Shown here: in pieces, positions 8,666-16,993 of the stretch
Numbering within the stretch: position 1 is the stretch's first letter
Layout: every line of letters starts with the position of its first letter
Origin: Geofilum rhodophaeum
GTDB lineage: Bacteria > Bacteroidota > Bacteroidia > Bacteroidales > Marinilabiliaceae
DNA length: 64,000 bases
Direction: 5' to 3'
Assembly: GCF_002210225.1 (NCBI RefSeq)
Contig: NZ_MWUJ01000001.1
Span: 124,001 to 188,000, forward strand
Program-made: the position numbers and the translations under genes
Notes under the pieces: model-generated
The model's database searches: none
What the model was told of the DNA's origin: nothing
What the model saw: the letters and a program-made list of their open reading frames with translations, nothing else

Positions 8666-9895
8666 TCAATAACTCACCAAAAACCGAAGATCGGTTTGTG
8701 CCGGCCGGGGGTTTTTAATCCACAGGCATTTTGCCTCTTGATCGAGCAACCACCCTGCCGCCCCGCGCTGAAAATCCGACCAGCGTTCAAAACGCTCCAA
8801 GCGTGCTACCGACCGACCCAGCGTAGCCAATACTTCGCGGGGAAGGTCGCCACGCATCAGCTGCACCACCAATGGTCGTCCGCTCTTTTGTTCCGCCCAT
8901 CCCGGAATCACCAACTGAAAATATTCCATGGTATTGGAAGTCAACACCTCGGCGGGCTGTGCAGACTCTCCATACCAAAGAAGGCGTCCTGTAAGACCCG
9001 GAAACACGCATAAATAAAGTGACTTTTGTTCCTGCGCATGGTCAAACAAGGACCTTCCGGACAAGGGCAAAACCCCTCCGGCCTTAACGTACAAGGGAAG
9101 CCTGGCCGAGGGGATTTTTAGTGTACGTCCCCCCTCCAGTCTTTCCCCGGTATAATAATCGTACCAGTTACCTGGTGGTAAATACACCTCCGCATCCACT
9201 CCTGCGGCAGCAGAACCGGGGGCAACCAACAACTGTCCACCCAGGACATATTGTCTTCTCCAATGAAGCGCTTCTTCATCTTGTAAATAATGCAAATACA
9301 AGGGTTGAACCGCAGCCACAGCGCCATTTTGCTCCGACCGGGCCAAACCCTTCAGCCAGGGTGCCAGCTCTTCCTCCAGACTGGGAGCTTCCTCAAAATA
9401 GGGCAGTGCACCTTGCGATACAGTTGACTGTTCCCAATTGCTTAAGGCCTCGGTCAGTGACTTCAAATCGGGGAAACGCCCCAAATCGGACTGGAAAAAA
9501 CCAGCGCTCGCCTGACCCGCTTCAAAATGCAGCTCGGTTAAGCTTTTTGATTTCGACCCAGATGGAGGCGAGAACACCGAAGTATGCAAACCGTGTCGAT
9601 CTACCTCCAGGCGCAAATCAGCGGTTTCGACTACATAATTGCGCCCTTCTCTGATCAGAGAAAACTCCGGCCCATCTTCCGCTCCATCCAAAAACCAAAG
9701 AGAATCGCTCACCTGCGTGGGGGTGCCTCCTTCATCCAAATAAACGAAGCGAAACAAACTGCTGCTCAGCCAATCAATCCGCAAACTGCCCGCGCTGCCA
9801 TAGAAATGCACGGAAGACTCCGACTGCCAGGGTTCTTCCTCCTTGCAGCCGAACAGCAAAAAAATCACCAGCAATATAAACAGGCCCCTGCTCAT
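8666..9895 (-). CDS. GH31-like lipoprotein lacking most of the catalytic barrel
   Basis: About 409 aa. The start is placed at the ATG at 9895, giving MSRGLFILLVIFLLFGC with a lipobox; longer upstream in-frame starts overlap the mutarotase gene. Residues after Cys read KEEE, resembling the acidic surface-export signals of Bacteroidota lipoproteins. After an N-terminal GH31-type beta-sandwich, the sequence jumps to FFQSDLGRF, similar to the late-barrel (s)DiGGF motif of GH31 enzymes such as YihQ. It then continues through PLYLHY, YVLGGQLLVAPGS, YLPPGNWYDYYTGE and PLYVKAGGVLPL, the normal GH31 C-terminal part. The barrel stretch that carries the catalytic nucleophile and acid/base is absent, and the protein is far shorter than usual GH31 enzymes (650 aa or more). 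It is probably non-catalytic, perhaps a sugar-binding surface protein. Alternatively it could be an in-frame deletion derivative that is decaying. Confidence 0.8.
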   Translation of the reverse strand: MSRGLFILLVIFLLFGCKEEEPWQSESSVHFYGSAGSLRIDWLSSSLFRFVYLDEGGTPTQVSDSLWFLDGAEDGPEFSLIREGRNYVVETADLRLEVDRHGLHTSVFSPPSGSKSKSLTELHFEAGQASAGFFQSDLGRFPDLKSLTEALSNWEQSTVSQGALPYFEEAPSLEEELAPWLKGLARSEQNGAVAAVQPLYLHYLQDEEALHWRRQYVLGGQLLVAPGSAAAGVDAEVYLPPGNWYDYYTGERLEGGRTLKIPSARLPLYVKAGGVLPLSGRSLFDHAQEQKSLYLCVFPGLTGRLLWYGESAQPAEVLTSNTMEYFQLVIPGWAEQKSGRPLVVQLMRGDLPREVLATLGRSVARLERFERWSDFQRGAAGWLLDQEAKCLWIKNPRPAQTDLRFLVSY

Positions 9896-9921
9896 CCTTT
9901 CATGGTTTTTTACCGCAACCC

Positions 9922-10239
9922 CTACTCCATATAAAACACCTCTTCGAGCGGGATGGTAACCGGAGAGTTGTCTTCGTTCACCTCCATAATGTCGGCCATG
10001 TGGTCCCACCACTTTTTTACCACCGGATTGTCGCCCATATCCTGGGAGGAACTATCCCCCTTCTGTTTCTGAACGCCAAAAAGGATATTGGTTTCTTCAT
10101 CCAGGAAAATGGAATAATCGTACACCCCGGTATCCTTAATCATTTGAGCCAACTCGGGCCAAATGGCATCGTGTCGCTTCTTGTACTCCTCGCGGCAACC
10201 CGGCTTAAGAAACATTTTAAAAGCAAATCTCTTAATCAT
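9922..10239 (-). CDS. rhaM: L-rhamnose mutarotase
   Basis: Small cytoplasmic enzyme (105 aa, family about 104 aa) that interconverts alpha- and beta-L-rhamnopyranose, supplying the anomer used by rhamnose isomerase. The start at 10239 (MIKRFAFKM) follows family members; the longer in-frame extension has no similarity. Expected residues are visible: EYKKRHDAIWPEL with the His, YDYSIFLDE with the Tyr, and KWWDHM with the Trp pair. There is no signal peptide. It lies 16 bases after the CE12 gene and 26 bases before the GH31-like gene, so it is co-transcribed with enzymes that release rhamnose. No rhamnose isomerase, kinase or aldolase is in the window. Confidence 0.93.
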   Translation of the reverse strand: MIKRFAFKMFLKPGCREEYKKRHDAIWPELAQMIKDTGVYDYSIFLDEETNILFGVQKQKGDSSSQDMGDNPVVKKWWDHMADIMEVNEDNSPVTIPLEEVFYME

Positions 10240-10255
10240 AACCTTTGTTTTACAA

Positions 10256-11104
10256 TTACTTAACAGTCTCGGCAGCACCAATAAAATCGGCGAGTGCGCC
10301 AGCCGGATACTCATTCAGCAGGTATTTATTCAGGGGGTTGCCCGGGTGCTCACGAATGCCCTCTACCACCAACGATGCGGCTAAAACGGCACCTTCGGCT
10401 GTGGGGTGGGTATGGTCACGGGCAAAGAACAGCACATCGGTGACCTTATCGGGCCCCAGGGCGTTCATGGCATCGGCCAACTTATGATTCAAATTGATGA
10501 ACATTACGCCCTCCTGCTCGGCCACTTCACGCGCCCACCCCCCGTAAGAGGCATCGTTATAAGGTATTTTACCTTCCTCGTTCCACGAATTTCGGGGAAT
10601 GGGAGCAATAAGGACTGGTGTTGCCCCCTTATCGCGGATTTCCTGCACGTACATGCGCAAATAGGCCCCGTAGGAATATACCGTTTCCTGCTCCCCGGTC
10701 AGAATGTTGTCGATGAGCTCGGACTCGTCGCCGGTTCCGCGAATGGTACCCCGGGCACGGGTGGAATCATTAAGGGCACCGGCATCGTTGTGCCCAAACT
10801 GAATAAAAACAAAATCGCCAGCTTTTAAACTATCGAGCGTAGGTTGCCAAAGGCCCAGTGTGCGATAGGTGCGACTGCTGGTGCCTCCGCGAGCTACATT
10901 CACCACCTCTACCTGCGTGGAGTCGAAAAAATAAGCAAAAGGGGCGCCCCAGCCCCATAGGCCACCGTCGCCACGCCCCTGCCCGTTCTTAACGGTAGAA
11001 TCGCCAATGGTGTAAATCACAGCTTTAGGCTCCGGATCAGCGGTGCAGGCCAGCAAGGCTACAGCGGCCAGACCGGCAAAAACAAGATTCTTAACAAATT
11101 TCAT
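10256..11104 (-). CDS. CE12-type rhamnogalacturonan acetylesterase (SGNH hydrolase)
   Basis: Lipoprotein esterase of 282 aa that would remove O-acetyl groups from galacturonate of RG-I. SGNH blocks are all present: TIGDSTV (nucleophile Ser), NVARGGTSSRTY, FIQFGHNDAG and DHTHPTAEGA (Asp and His). The lipobox is VALLAC, so it is membrane-anchored. The ATG at 11104 (MKFVKNLVFAG) is chosen over a TTG three codons upstream. It sits between the GH2 (37-base gap) and the mutarotase (16-base gap). This is the second CE12 in the operon; the other is fused to GH106. Confidence 0.9.
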   Translation of the reverse strand: MKFVKNLVFAGLAAVALLACTADPEPKAVIYTIGDSTVKNGQGRGDGGLWGWGAPFAYFFDSTQVEVVNVARGGTSSRTYRTLGLWQPTLDSLKAGDFVFIQFGHNDAGALNDSTRARGTIRGTGDESELIDNILTGEQETVYSYGAYLRMYVQEIRDKGATPVLIAPIPRNSWNEEGKIPYNDASYGGWAREVAEQEGVMFINLNHKLADAMNALGPDKVTDVLFFARDHTHPTAEGAVLAASLVVEGIREHPGNPLNKYLLNEYPAGALADFIGAAETVK

Positions 11105-11141
11105 TTTTTTCAATTTAAGTCATCGACAGTACGAACTGTCC

Positions 11142-13481
11142 TTATTCTATTTCAAACTTTAGAGACACGGGCTCAAGACCCTCGCCAGATACCTTTAACT
11201 CAAAACTGCCGCTATCGCCTGTGGCACGAACAATGGCCATGGCCTGTCCCCGCGCGGTGCGACGTTGGGGACCCTGAAAGGACTCATGACTGTCGCGGGC
11301 CCCGTTGTCCACACCCAATAACTCCCCATTACCCAGCACTTCAAAAGTCAGCACCTTATCGCGATTGGGAGAAGGGATGCCGTTTTCATCAACCAATTGC
11401 ACCCGAACCACACTCACATCGTCGGGCGAAGCGCTTAAGGTACTTTTGTGCGCCGCAGCGGTAATGGCTACAGGCTGCCCGGCGGTTTGCATTTCATGAA
11501 CGGCAACCACCTCCCCTTTGTTGCGGGCAACCGCTTTGAGCGAACCGGGCTGAAAGGTCAAACGATAACGCACCGGAGAGGCATCGTCTGGACGCTGCTT
11601 AACGCCCAGCGACTTCTCGTTATGAAAAACTTCCACCTCCTCACAATTGGTGTAAATCTCCAAATGCGCTTCATCGTAGGTATCAAAATCGGTAGGCGTC
11701 CAGTCATCAACCAGACCACCCTGTCCGAGGTGGTGCTCACGACGGAAGACATGAACCATGGGGGTTTCTGACCACCAACTTTGGCGTTCGTAAGTACGGG
11801 GTTTGGCAAACCCTGCCCGGTCAAGCAAGCCAAAATCATGAGACACCTCCGGCCAGTCGGCCTCTCCCAAATAATCGTAGCCGGTCCACAAAAAATGCCC
11901 GGCAATGGAAGGATTATCGCGCCAAATCAGGAAGGCCTGTCGGGTATGTCCGTTCTCTGTGCCAATTACTTTCCAATCGGGATTGGCTTTAGAAGCCTCT
12001 GCCAACTCATTCTCCCGGTAATTCTGACCCACTACATCCATCATTTCGGCAAAACCATTCTGATAAACCCCGGCCTGATTGGGACGGAAAAGTGCCATGG
12101 TAACCGGACGCGTACCATCCAGCTCATGAATCAGGTCCTGCTGCTTTTTATAAGTCTCAAATCCCTGCTCGTTGTTCAAATTATCACGAATTTCGTTGCC
12201 AACGCTGATGATGAATATGGAGGGATGATTGCGGTCACGCAAAGCCACCGCCCGGGTGTCTGCCTCCCACCACTCATCAAAATAAAGCTGATAGCCGTAA
12301 TCGGCATTGTTCTTCCGGGCCCTCCAGGTATCAAAAGTCTCATTCATCACAAAGAAGCCCATGCGGTCGCACAAGTCCAAAAACTCGGGAGCAAAAGGGT
12401 TGTGTGCCGTACGAATGGCATTGATGCCCAGCTGGTGCAAGCGCTCCAAACGCTCTTCCCAAACACCCAAGGGCACGGCGGCGCCAACAGCGCCACCGTC
12501 GTGGTGCAAACAAACACCTTTAAGTCGGATGTTCTCCTCATTCAAAAAGAAGCCCTTAGCGGCATCAAAATAAAACGAACGAATTCCAAAAGGCGTGCGC
12601 AAGGAATCTACTTTAACTCCTTCTACCCAGACTTCGGTCAGACTCTCATACATACTCGGGGTGCTCAGCGACCAAAGCGCAGGGGCCGACACCTGAAGAT
12701 CCTGCTCAAAAGTAAAGCGCGCTCCGCCAGCAACACTTTGGCTCACTTTGTCTTCGGCCACCAGACTGCCGTCCGGCCCCAATAAACTGCTTTTTAGTTC
12801 CACCTCTGCAGCCTCACCTCCATTAACGAGGGTGGTCTGCACACTCACCCTAGCGGCATCCGGACCCACCTCGGGAGTGGTCACAAACACCCCATTCTCC
12901 TCAACATGCACCGGCTCGGTAACCACCAACTTCACGTTGCGATAAATACCTGCTCCGGTGTACCAGCGCGAGGCAGGCTGTAAGCTATTGTCGAGCCGAA
13001 CAGCCAAAACGTTTTCTTTTCCGTAAAGCAGGTGCGGAGTAAGCTCGTAACGAATGCCCACATACCCGTTGGGTCGATGCCCCAAATGTTCCCCATTGAT
13101 GTACACAGCGCTGTTGGCCATCAAGCCGTCAAAATGAATCCACACTTTGCGGCCTTCCGCCGAACGCGGAACGGCAAAGCTTTTGCGGTACCAGCCAATG
13201 CCGGCAGGCAGATAGCCCCCACCTCTGCCGCTGGGGTTATCGCGATTAAATTCACCCGCTATACTCCAATCGTGGGGAAGGGTAACCACCTGCCAGTCGC
13301 CATCACTAAAACGGGCCGCTTCGGCCCCTTCGGCCTCACCCTGGAAAAATTTCCAATTGTCGTTAAACGACGACTCAACCCGTCCGTCCGGATAATCCGG
13401 TGCGGGTGCTGAACAAGCCGTAAGCAGTGCTAAAACGAGCACCGATACCCCAAGCCAAAATTTTTGAAATAATTTCATCAT
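11142..13481 (-). CDS. GH2 beta-galactosidase-type lipoprotein
   Basis: A 779-aa glycoside hydrolase family 2 enzyme with lipobox LLTAC. Order: jelly-roll sugar-binding domain (residues about 35-190, SRWYTGAGIYRNVKL), immunoglobulin-like domain, TIM barrel (GVCLHHDGG, NAIRTAHNPFAPE, FIISVGNEI with the acid/base Glu, KVIGTENGH with the nucleophile Glu), then C-terminal beta-sandwich domains. In an RG-I operon it most likely trims beta-linked galactose from side chains; beta-glucuronidase is an alternative. It is preceded by PL11 with a 27-base gap and followed by CE12. Confidence 0.88.
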   Translation of the reverse strand: MMKLFQKFWLGVSVLVLALLTACSAPAPDYPDGRVESSFNDNWKFFQGEAEGAEAARFSDGDWQVVTLPHDWSIAGEFNRDNPSGRGGGYLPAGIGWYRKSFAVPRSAEGRKVWIHFDGLMANSAVYINGEHLGHRPNGYVGIRYELTPHLLYGKENVLAVRLDNSLQPASRWYTGAGIYRNVKLVVTEPVHVEENGVFVTTPEVGPDAARVSVQTTLVNGGEAAEVELKSSLLGPDGSLVAEDKVSQSVAGGARFTFEQDLQVSAPALWSLSTPSMYESLTEVWVEGVKVDSLRTPFGIRSFYFDAAKGFFLNEENIRLKGVCLHHDGGAVGAAVPLGVWEERLERLHQLGINAIRTAHNPFAPEFLDLCDRMGFFVMNETFDTWRARKNNADYGYQLYFDEWWEADTRAVALRDRNHPSIFIISVGNEIRDNLNNEQGFETYKKQQDLIHELDGTRPVTMALFRPNQAGVYQNGFAEMMDVVGQNYRENELAEASKANPDWKVIGTENGHTRQAFLIWRDNPSIAGHFLWTGYDYLGEADWPEVSHDFGLLDRAGFAKPRTYERQSWWSETPMVHVFRREHHLGQGGLVDDWTPTDFDTYDEAHLEIYTNCEEVEVFHNEKSLGVKQRPDDASPVRYRLTFQPGSLKAVARNKGEVVAVHEMQTAGQPVAITAAAHKSTLSASPDDVSVVRVQLVDENGIPSPNRDKVLTFEVLGNGELLGVDNGARDSHESFQGPQRRTARGQAMAIVRATGDSGSFELKVSGEGLEPVSLKFEIE

Positions 13482-13508
13482 TGTATGTTTATAGTTTGTT
13501 ACTGATCC

Positions 13509-15371
13509 TTATTCGGGCATATAAACCACCGGTGCCGGAGGGGGAAAATCCATATCTCCAGCCATATAATAACCTGGATGCGGCGGCTGATTGTACGACG
13601 AATTTTGCCAACTGATGGCTGCCCGATAAACGGGATCGTGCATCAGGGTATACAAACGATGCCTGGTAGGCATGGTGGTGGTGTACACCCGAAGCGCCGC
13701 ATTGTCGTCGCGACGCAAAACAACTTCCTCGCGCCAGTCGCCCAGCAAATCGGCCTGCAACACCGGAGTGGCCTTGGTTCCATTGATGGAGTTGGCCCCT
13801 TGGGCATCCAACAAAACGGTACTGCTGTTGTTGGTAATGCTCCACTTTTCTATTCTTCGTCCCGAAAGCAGCTCACGACTCAGGTCGCCGTCCCACCATA
13901 CAACAAAGTTCATCGAACGCGGTCCACGGCCCACCCGCTCACCGGCCATGTTAAAGAGTCCCATCCCATGCGTACCCCAAAAGTGAAAACCGGGTACCTC
14001 GGGATCAATTTCAGCGCCTACCCCACGACCTACATCGTTGGGGTTACGGTGGTTGAACAGGAGTTCTCCGCTATGGGCGTGTCGCAAAGAAAAACCATGT
14101 CCGCCACTCTCATGCGGCATAAAAATCTGCGGGTAGTCAAAATCTTTAAGCATATAGGTCACATGCGTAGCATCTCCATGCCCCATACCAGTGGTGTGCA
14201 TACCTGTGCCGTCCGAGGCAATAACGGCCGATCCGGTAACAATATCGTGCTTCCCGTCGCCATTGGCATCAATTACATGTATGGAGTGGTTGCCCTGACC
14301 CGCATAAGCTTCGTTGCCGGGGGTATCCGAATCGAAAGTCCACCTGCGCGTCAATTGCCCCTCGCGCCAATCCCATGCAGCCATAGTCAAACGGGTATAA
14401 TACCCCCGCTGAAAAACCGCCGAAGGTCGCTTCCCGTCCACATAGGCCACAGCGGCATTGTAGCGGTCGATCCGATTGCCGTAGCCATCTCCCCAATCGC
14501 GCACCCGGCCACGCTCGGGCCAATAAGCCTCAGTAGCCAGCTCTTTACCGGTGGACCCGTCGAAAACCGAAACATACTCCGGGCCTTCAATAACGTAACC
14601 CGTCTCGTTGGTGTAGTTGATGCTGTGGTCGGCATCGGCTGCCGCTCCTTTTGAAATATAGGCCCCTGTACCGTCGCGAGTTCCCGGTGCGGTCTTCACC
14701 ATTACCTCAGCCCGGCCATTGCCATCAAAGTCAAACACCAAAAACTGCGTATAATGGGCACCCGACCGGATGTTGGGTCCCAGCTCTATGCGCCACAAAT
14801 GCGCTCCTTCGAGTGTATAAGCATCTAAAATGGTTTGATCGGAAATGCCCCGGTGCGAATTATCCTTGGCATTACGAGGGCTCCATTTCACCACCAAATC
14901 GTAGCGGCCGTCTCCATTCAAATCTCCTGTACTCGCATCGCCGGGCGTATATTCGCCGCCATTGGAACCCACTACAGGGCGTTGCAGCGGAATATCAAAA
15001 TAGCCCGCAGACTCCCCTTCGGTTTGGGTCAGCATTAAAAAACCTGCTTCCTGCTTCTTTTTCTCCTTACCCTGCACCACCGGTCTCAAACGGTATTTGC
15101 TGTCGGCCTTTGCTCCGGCATCCCAGTAGCTGGTTGCGTCCACTAAAGGTGCGGCATTAATTTTCTTTCCGTCTCTATAGATGTTAAAACCCAAATCGTA
15201 GGGCTCGTCGCCCAAAAGCCGCCACGATAAGTAACAGCCGCTGTCCTTTACTACAGCCACGGCTCCACGGTCAATTTTCTCGACCTGCTTTTGTGCCGAG
15301 ACTGTTGTTACCAGCCCCAACAGACAAAGCATCAACCCCAAGCTCCTCCATCTTTTACCCATAGCACACAT
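13509..15371 (-). CDS. PL11 rhamnogalacturonan lyase without a sorting domain
   Basis: A 620-aa polysaccharide lyase family 11 protein, close in size to Bacillus YesW/YesX. It cleaves the rhamnose-galacturonate backbone of RG-I by beta-elimination using calcium. Signs are the N-terminal VEKIDRGAVAVVKDSGCYLSW, an eight-bladed propeller with calcium loops (GDLNGDGRYDLVVKW, FDFDGNGRAEVMVKTAPGT, DANGDGKHDIV), QGNHSIH and C-terminal LMHDPVYRAAISWQNSSYNQPPHPG (quoted in parts). The signal peptide ends VSAQ and there is no T9SS domain, so it is likely periplasmic. Starts at 15371 or 15362 are possible; with the promoter at 15386-15416 the leader is only about 8 or 17 bases, which slightly favours 15362. 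It is the first gene of the enzyme operon. Confidence 0.95.
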   Translation of the reverse strand: MCAMGKRWRSLGLMLCLLGLVTTVSAQKQVEKIDRGAVAVVKDSGCYLSWRLLGDEPYDLGFNIYRDGKKINAAPLVDATSYWDAGAKADSKYRLRPVVQGKEKKKQEAGFLMLTQTEGESAGYFDIPLQRPVVGSNGGEYTPGDASTGDLNGDGRYDLVVKWSPRNAKDNSHRGISDQTILDAYTLEGAHLWRIELGPNIRSGAHYTQFLVFDFDGNGRAEVMVKTAPGTRDGTGAYISKGAAADADHSINYTNETGYVIEGPEYVSVFDGSTGKELATEAYWPERGRVRDWGDGYGNRIDRYNAAVAYVDGKRPSAVFQRGYYTRLTMAAWDWREGQLTRRWTFDSDTPGNEAYAGQGNHSIHVIDANGDGKHDIVTGSAVIASDGTGMHTTGMGHGDATHVTYMLKDFDYPQIFMPHESGGHGFSLRHAHSGELLFNHRNPNDVGRGVGAEIDPEVPGFHFWGTHGMGLFNMAGERVGRGPRSMNFVVWWDGDLSRELLSGRRIEKWSITNNSSTVLLDAQGANSINGTKATPVLQADLLGDWREEVVLRRDDNAALRVYTTTMPTRHRLYTLMHDPVYRAAISWQNSSYNQPPHPGYYMAGDMDFPPPAPVVYMPE

Positions 15372-15385
15372 TTTTACAATAAATT

Positions 15386-15416
15386 CAAAATTACGCAAGT
15401 CTGACTTAAGCATCAA
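15386..15416 (-). promoter_or_regulatory. Promoter of the PL11-GH2-CE12-rhaM-GH106-GH105 operon
   Basis: Minus-strand TTG at 15414-15416 and TAATTTTG at 15386-15393 with 20 bases between, the Bacteroidota consensus. The predicted transcript start is close to base 15379. Confidence 0.6.
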
Positions 15417-15454
15417 TGCACAAACTGGCAAAACTTTTTAACTATTTGATACAA
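15414..15454 (-). promoter_or_regulatory. Shared 41-bp upstream block, copy 3
   Basis: On the plus strand it starts CAATGCACAA and ends TGATACAA, with CTTTTTAAC in the middle as in copy 1. By my count 30 of 41 bases equal copy 1 (3027-3067) and 29 of 41 equal copy 2 (57725-57765). It abuts the -33 element exactly as the other copies do. Confidence 0.45.
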
Positions 15455-15480
15455 TTAACAGCATTCTTTTGCGCTAAAGA

Positions 15481-15515
15481 CAAAAGGCTGTCTCCCCAAA
15501 GAAAACAGCCTTTTG
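15481..15515 (-). terminator. Hairpin terminator after GH28
   Basis: Perfect 11-bp inverted repeat CAAAAGGCTGT (15481-15491) and ACAGCCTTTTG (15505-15515), 24 bases past the GH28 stop and just upstream of the PL11 promoter region. The T-tract is short. Confidence 0.6.
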
Positions 15516-15538
15516 AGACCTTGACAAATCAGGTGGAA

Positions 15539-16903
15539 TTACTTTACCTTATCGCCATTAACTACTACATTCTTCATAACAAACCCATCCACCAAATGCT
15601 CATTAATCTGAGGATCTTTAGCCTCCAGGTTCAGATTCTCAAAGGTGAAATTGGAAAGACGGAAATCAAAAGCATCAATAGCCCCACGCGGATCGGCAGT
15701 CTCCACGCGGAACACCGTATTGCATTCCAGGTTAATGTTACGCATGGTAATGTTGCTGGCATAGGACATAATCACGTCGCGTCCTTCGCCCAAATCGAAA
15801 AACTGGGTCCAGGGACGAATATACAAGAAGTTGCCTACATGGCTGCCCTCAATGTCTTCAATGAGTACATGCTCATAATTTTGAGGCGTGTCGGGGCGCA
15901 TCTTTAACCAGAACAAGCGCTGGGCGTGATTGATTTTTATGCGACGCAAAATAATGTTCTTATTGTGAATGGATTCACTACCAAAGGTTAGCGCGCCGTG
16001 ACAAAAACCATAGGTGCAATCCTCAATCAGAATATTATAATTACCTCCATTATCGGGATTTTTATCGGCGTCCACACCTTTGCCTCCTTTGAGTGCAACC
16101 GCATCGTCGTTAACCGACATATAGCAGTCCTTTATCAGAAAATTGGAGCAGGCATCAATATCCACAGCATCGGAACTGGGGGCTTTCACCGGCTCGGCCG
16201 GTGAAGTGATGGTGAGTCCCAGCAATTTCACATTTTCACACTTGTAGTAATGCGAAGTCCAAAAAGGCGAATTCATCAAATGCACACCTGAAAGCTGTAC
16301 ATTTTTACTGTTGGAGATGTAAACCAAGCGGGGCCGCATTTCATCCACATTGGTGCAATCCGGATTAAAAGCCCTGCGCAGCCAAAAAGATTTCCAGTAA
16401 CGCAAGCCATTCCCGTCGATGGCGCCCTCGCCCGAAATGGTGAAACCATCAAGACCATCGGCATTAACCAATGCAGCGAAATATTTCCTGCTTTGCCCTT
16501 CAATGCGGGTCATCAACAGTTCAAAATTACTGATGTCGTCGCTGCCCTTTAGTTTTCCACCTTCTTCTACATGCAAATGGGTGCCTTGTTTAAAAAAGAG
16601 CGAGCCACTCAAAAAAACTCCCTTTGGAACTATAATCACCCCGCCACCGTTGGCATGAGCCTTATCAATTACCGCTTGTATGGCTTCTGTTTGAACCAGC
16701 GTGCTGTCGTTGATCACCCCATGTTCGGTCAGCCGATAGTGCGTCCCCAGGGTATGGATATCTGTCGGAACAATCTCCTGAAACCAGGACGACATGGGCG
16801 TCCCATCGGGCCAAACCTCCTGCTTTTTATCCTTTTTCTTGCTTCCAAAGGCCAATGCAGGCAGCAGCATCAGCATCACAACCAAAATCTTCTTACTCAT
16901 CAT
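15539..16903 (-). CDS. GH28 polygalacturonase/rhamnogalacturonan hydrolase family
   Basis: A 454-aa right-handed parallel beta-helix enzyme with a signal peptide (LLPALAFGS) and no lipobox, so probably periplasmic. GH28 active-site motifs appear in order: SSDAVDID (replacing NTDG), VNDDAVALK (two Asp), CHGALTFGSE (the GHG-like His) and RLFWLKMR (the RIK-like segment). It cleaves alpha-linked galacturonate; in this setting rhamnogalacturonan galacturonidase or exo-polygalacturonase is plausible. A hairpin terminator separates it from the upstream PL11 gene, so it may have its own promoter, though no perfect consensus was found in 16904-16960. Family assignment is firm; exact linkage is not resolved. 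Confidence 0.93.
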   Translation of the reverse strand: MMSKKILVVMLMLLPALAFGSKKKDKKQEVWPDGTPMSSWFQEIVPTDIHTLGTHYRLTEHGVINDSTLVQTEAIQAVIDKAHANGGGVIIVPKGVFLSGSLFFKQGTHLHVEEGGKLKGSDDISNFELLMTRIEGQSRKYFAALVNADGLDGFTISGEGAIDGNGLRYWKSFWLRRAFNPDCTNVDEMRPRLVYISNSKNVQLSGVHLMNSPFWTSHYYKCENVKLLGLTITSPAEPVKAPSSDAVDIDACSNFLIKDCYMSVNDDAVALKGGKGVDADKNPDNGGNYNILIEDCTYGFCHGALTFGSESIHNKNIILRRIKINHAQRLFWLKMRPDTPQNYEHVLIEDIEGSHVGNFLYIRPWTQFFDLGEGRDVIMSYASNITMRNINLECNTVFRVETADPRGAIDAFDFRLSNFTFENLNLEAKDPQINEHLVDGFVMKNVVVNGDKVK

Positions 16904-16963
16904 ACCATAGTTTTAGGTAAGTAAACAATTACGCTGTCTCTGCAAATTTGCTATAATTGGACG

Positions 16964-16984
16964 AGAAAAACAAGCTTCTTGTTT
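16964..16984 (-). terminator. Hairpin terminator after the T9SS PL11 gene
   Basis: AAACAAG (16968-16974), a CTT loop and CTTGTTT (16978-16984). On the minus strand it is followed by a T-run. It begins ten bases past the stop of the PL11 gene at 16994. Confidence 0.5.
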
Positions 16985-16993
16985 ATACAACCT

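Noticed and set aside
7949-9013. 354-codon plus-strand open frame opposite GH106 and the GH31-like gene
   Set aside because: It lies antisense to two genes with strong family motifs, spans their junction, and its translation is rich in His/Pro/Arg with no domain.
8666-9895. Active GH31 alpha-glycosidase or sulfoquinovosidase
   Set aside because: The barrel region carrying the nucleophile and acid/base is missing, so the usual GH31 activity is not supported despite clear end domains.
9896-10012. N-terminal extension of the GH31-like protein
   Set aside because: The extra 39 residues overlap the mutarotase gene and precede a perfect lipoprotein signal peptide starting at 9895.
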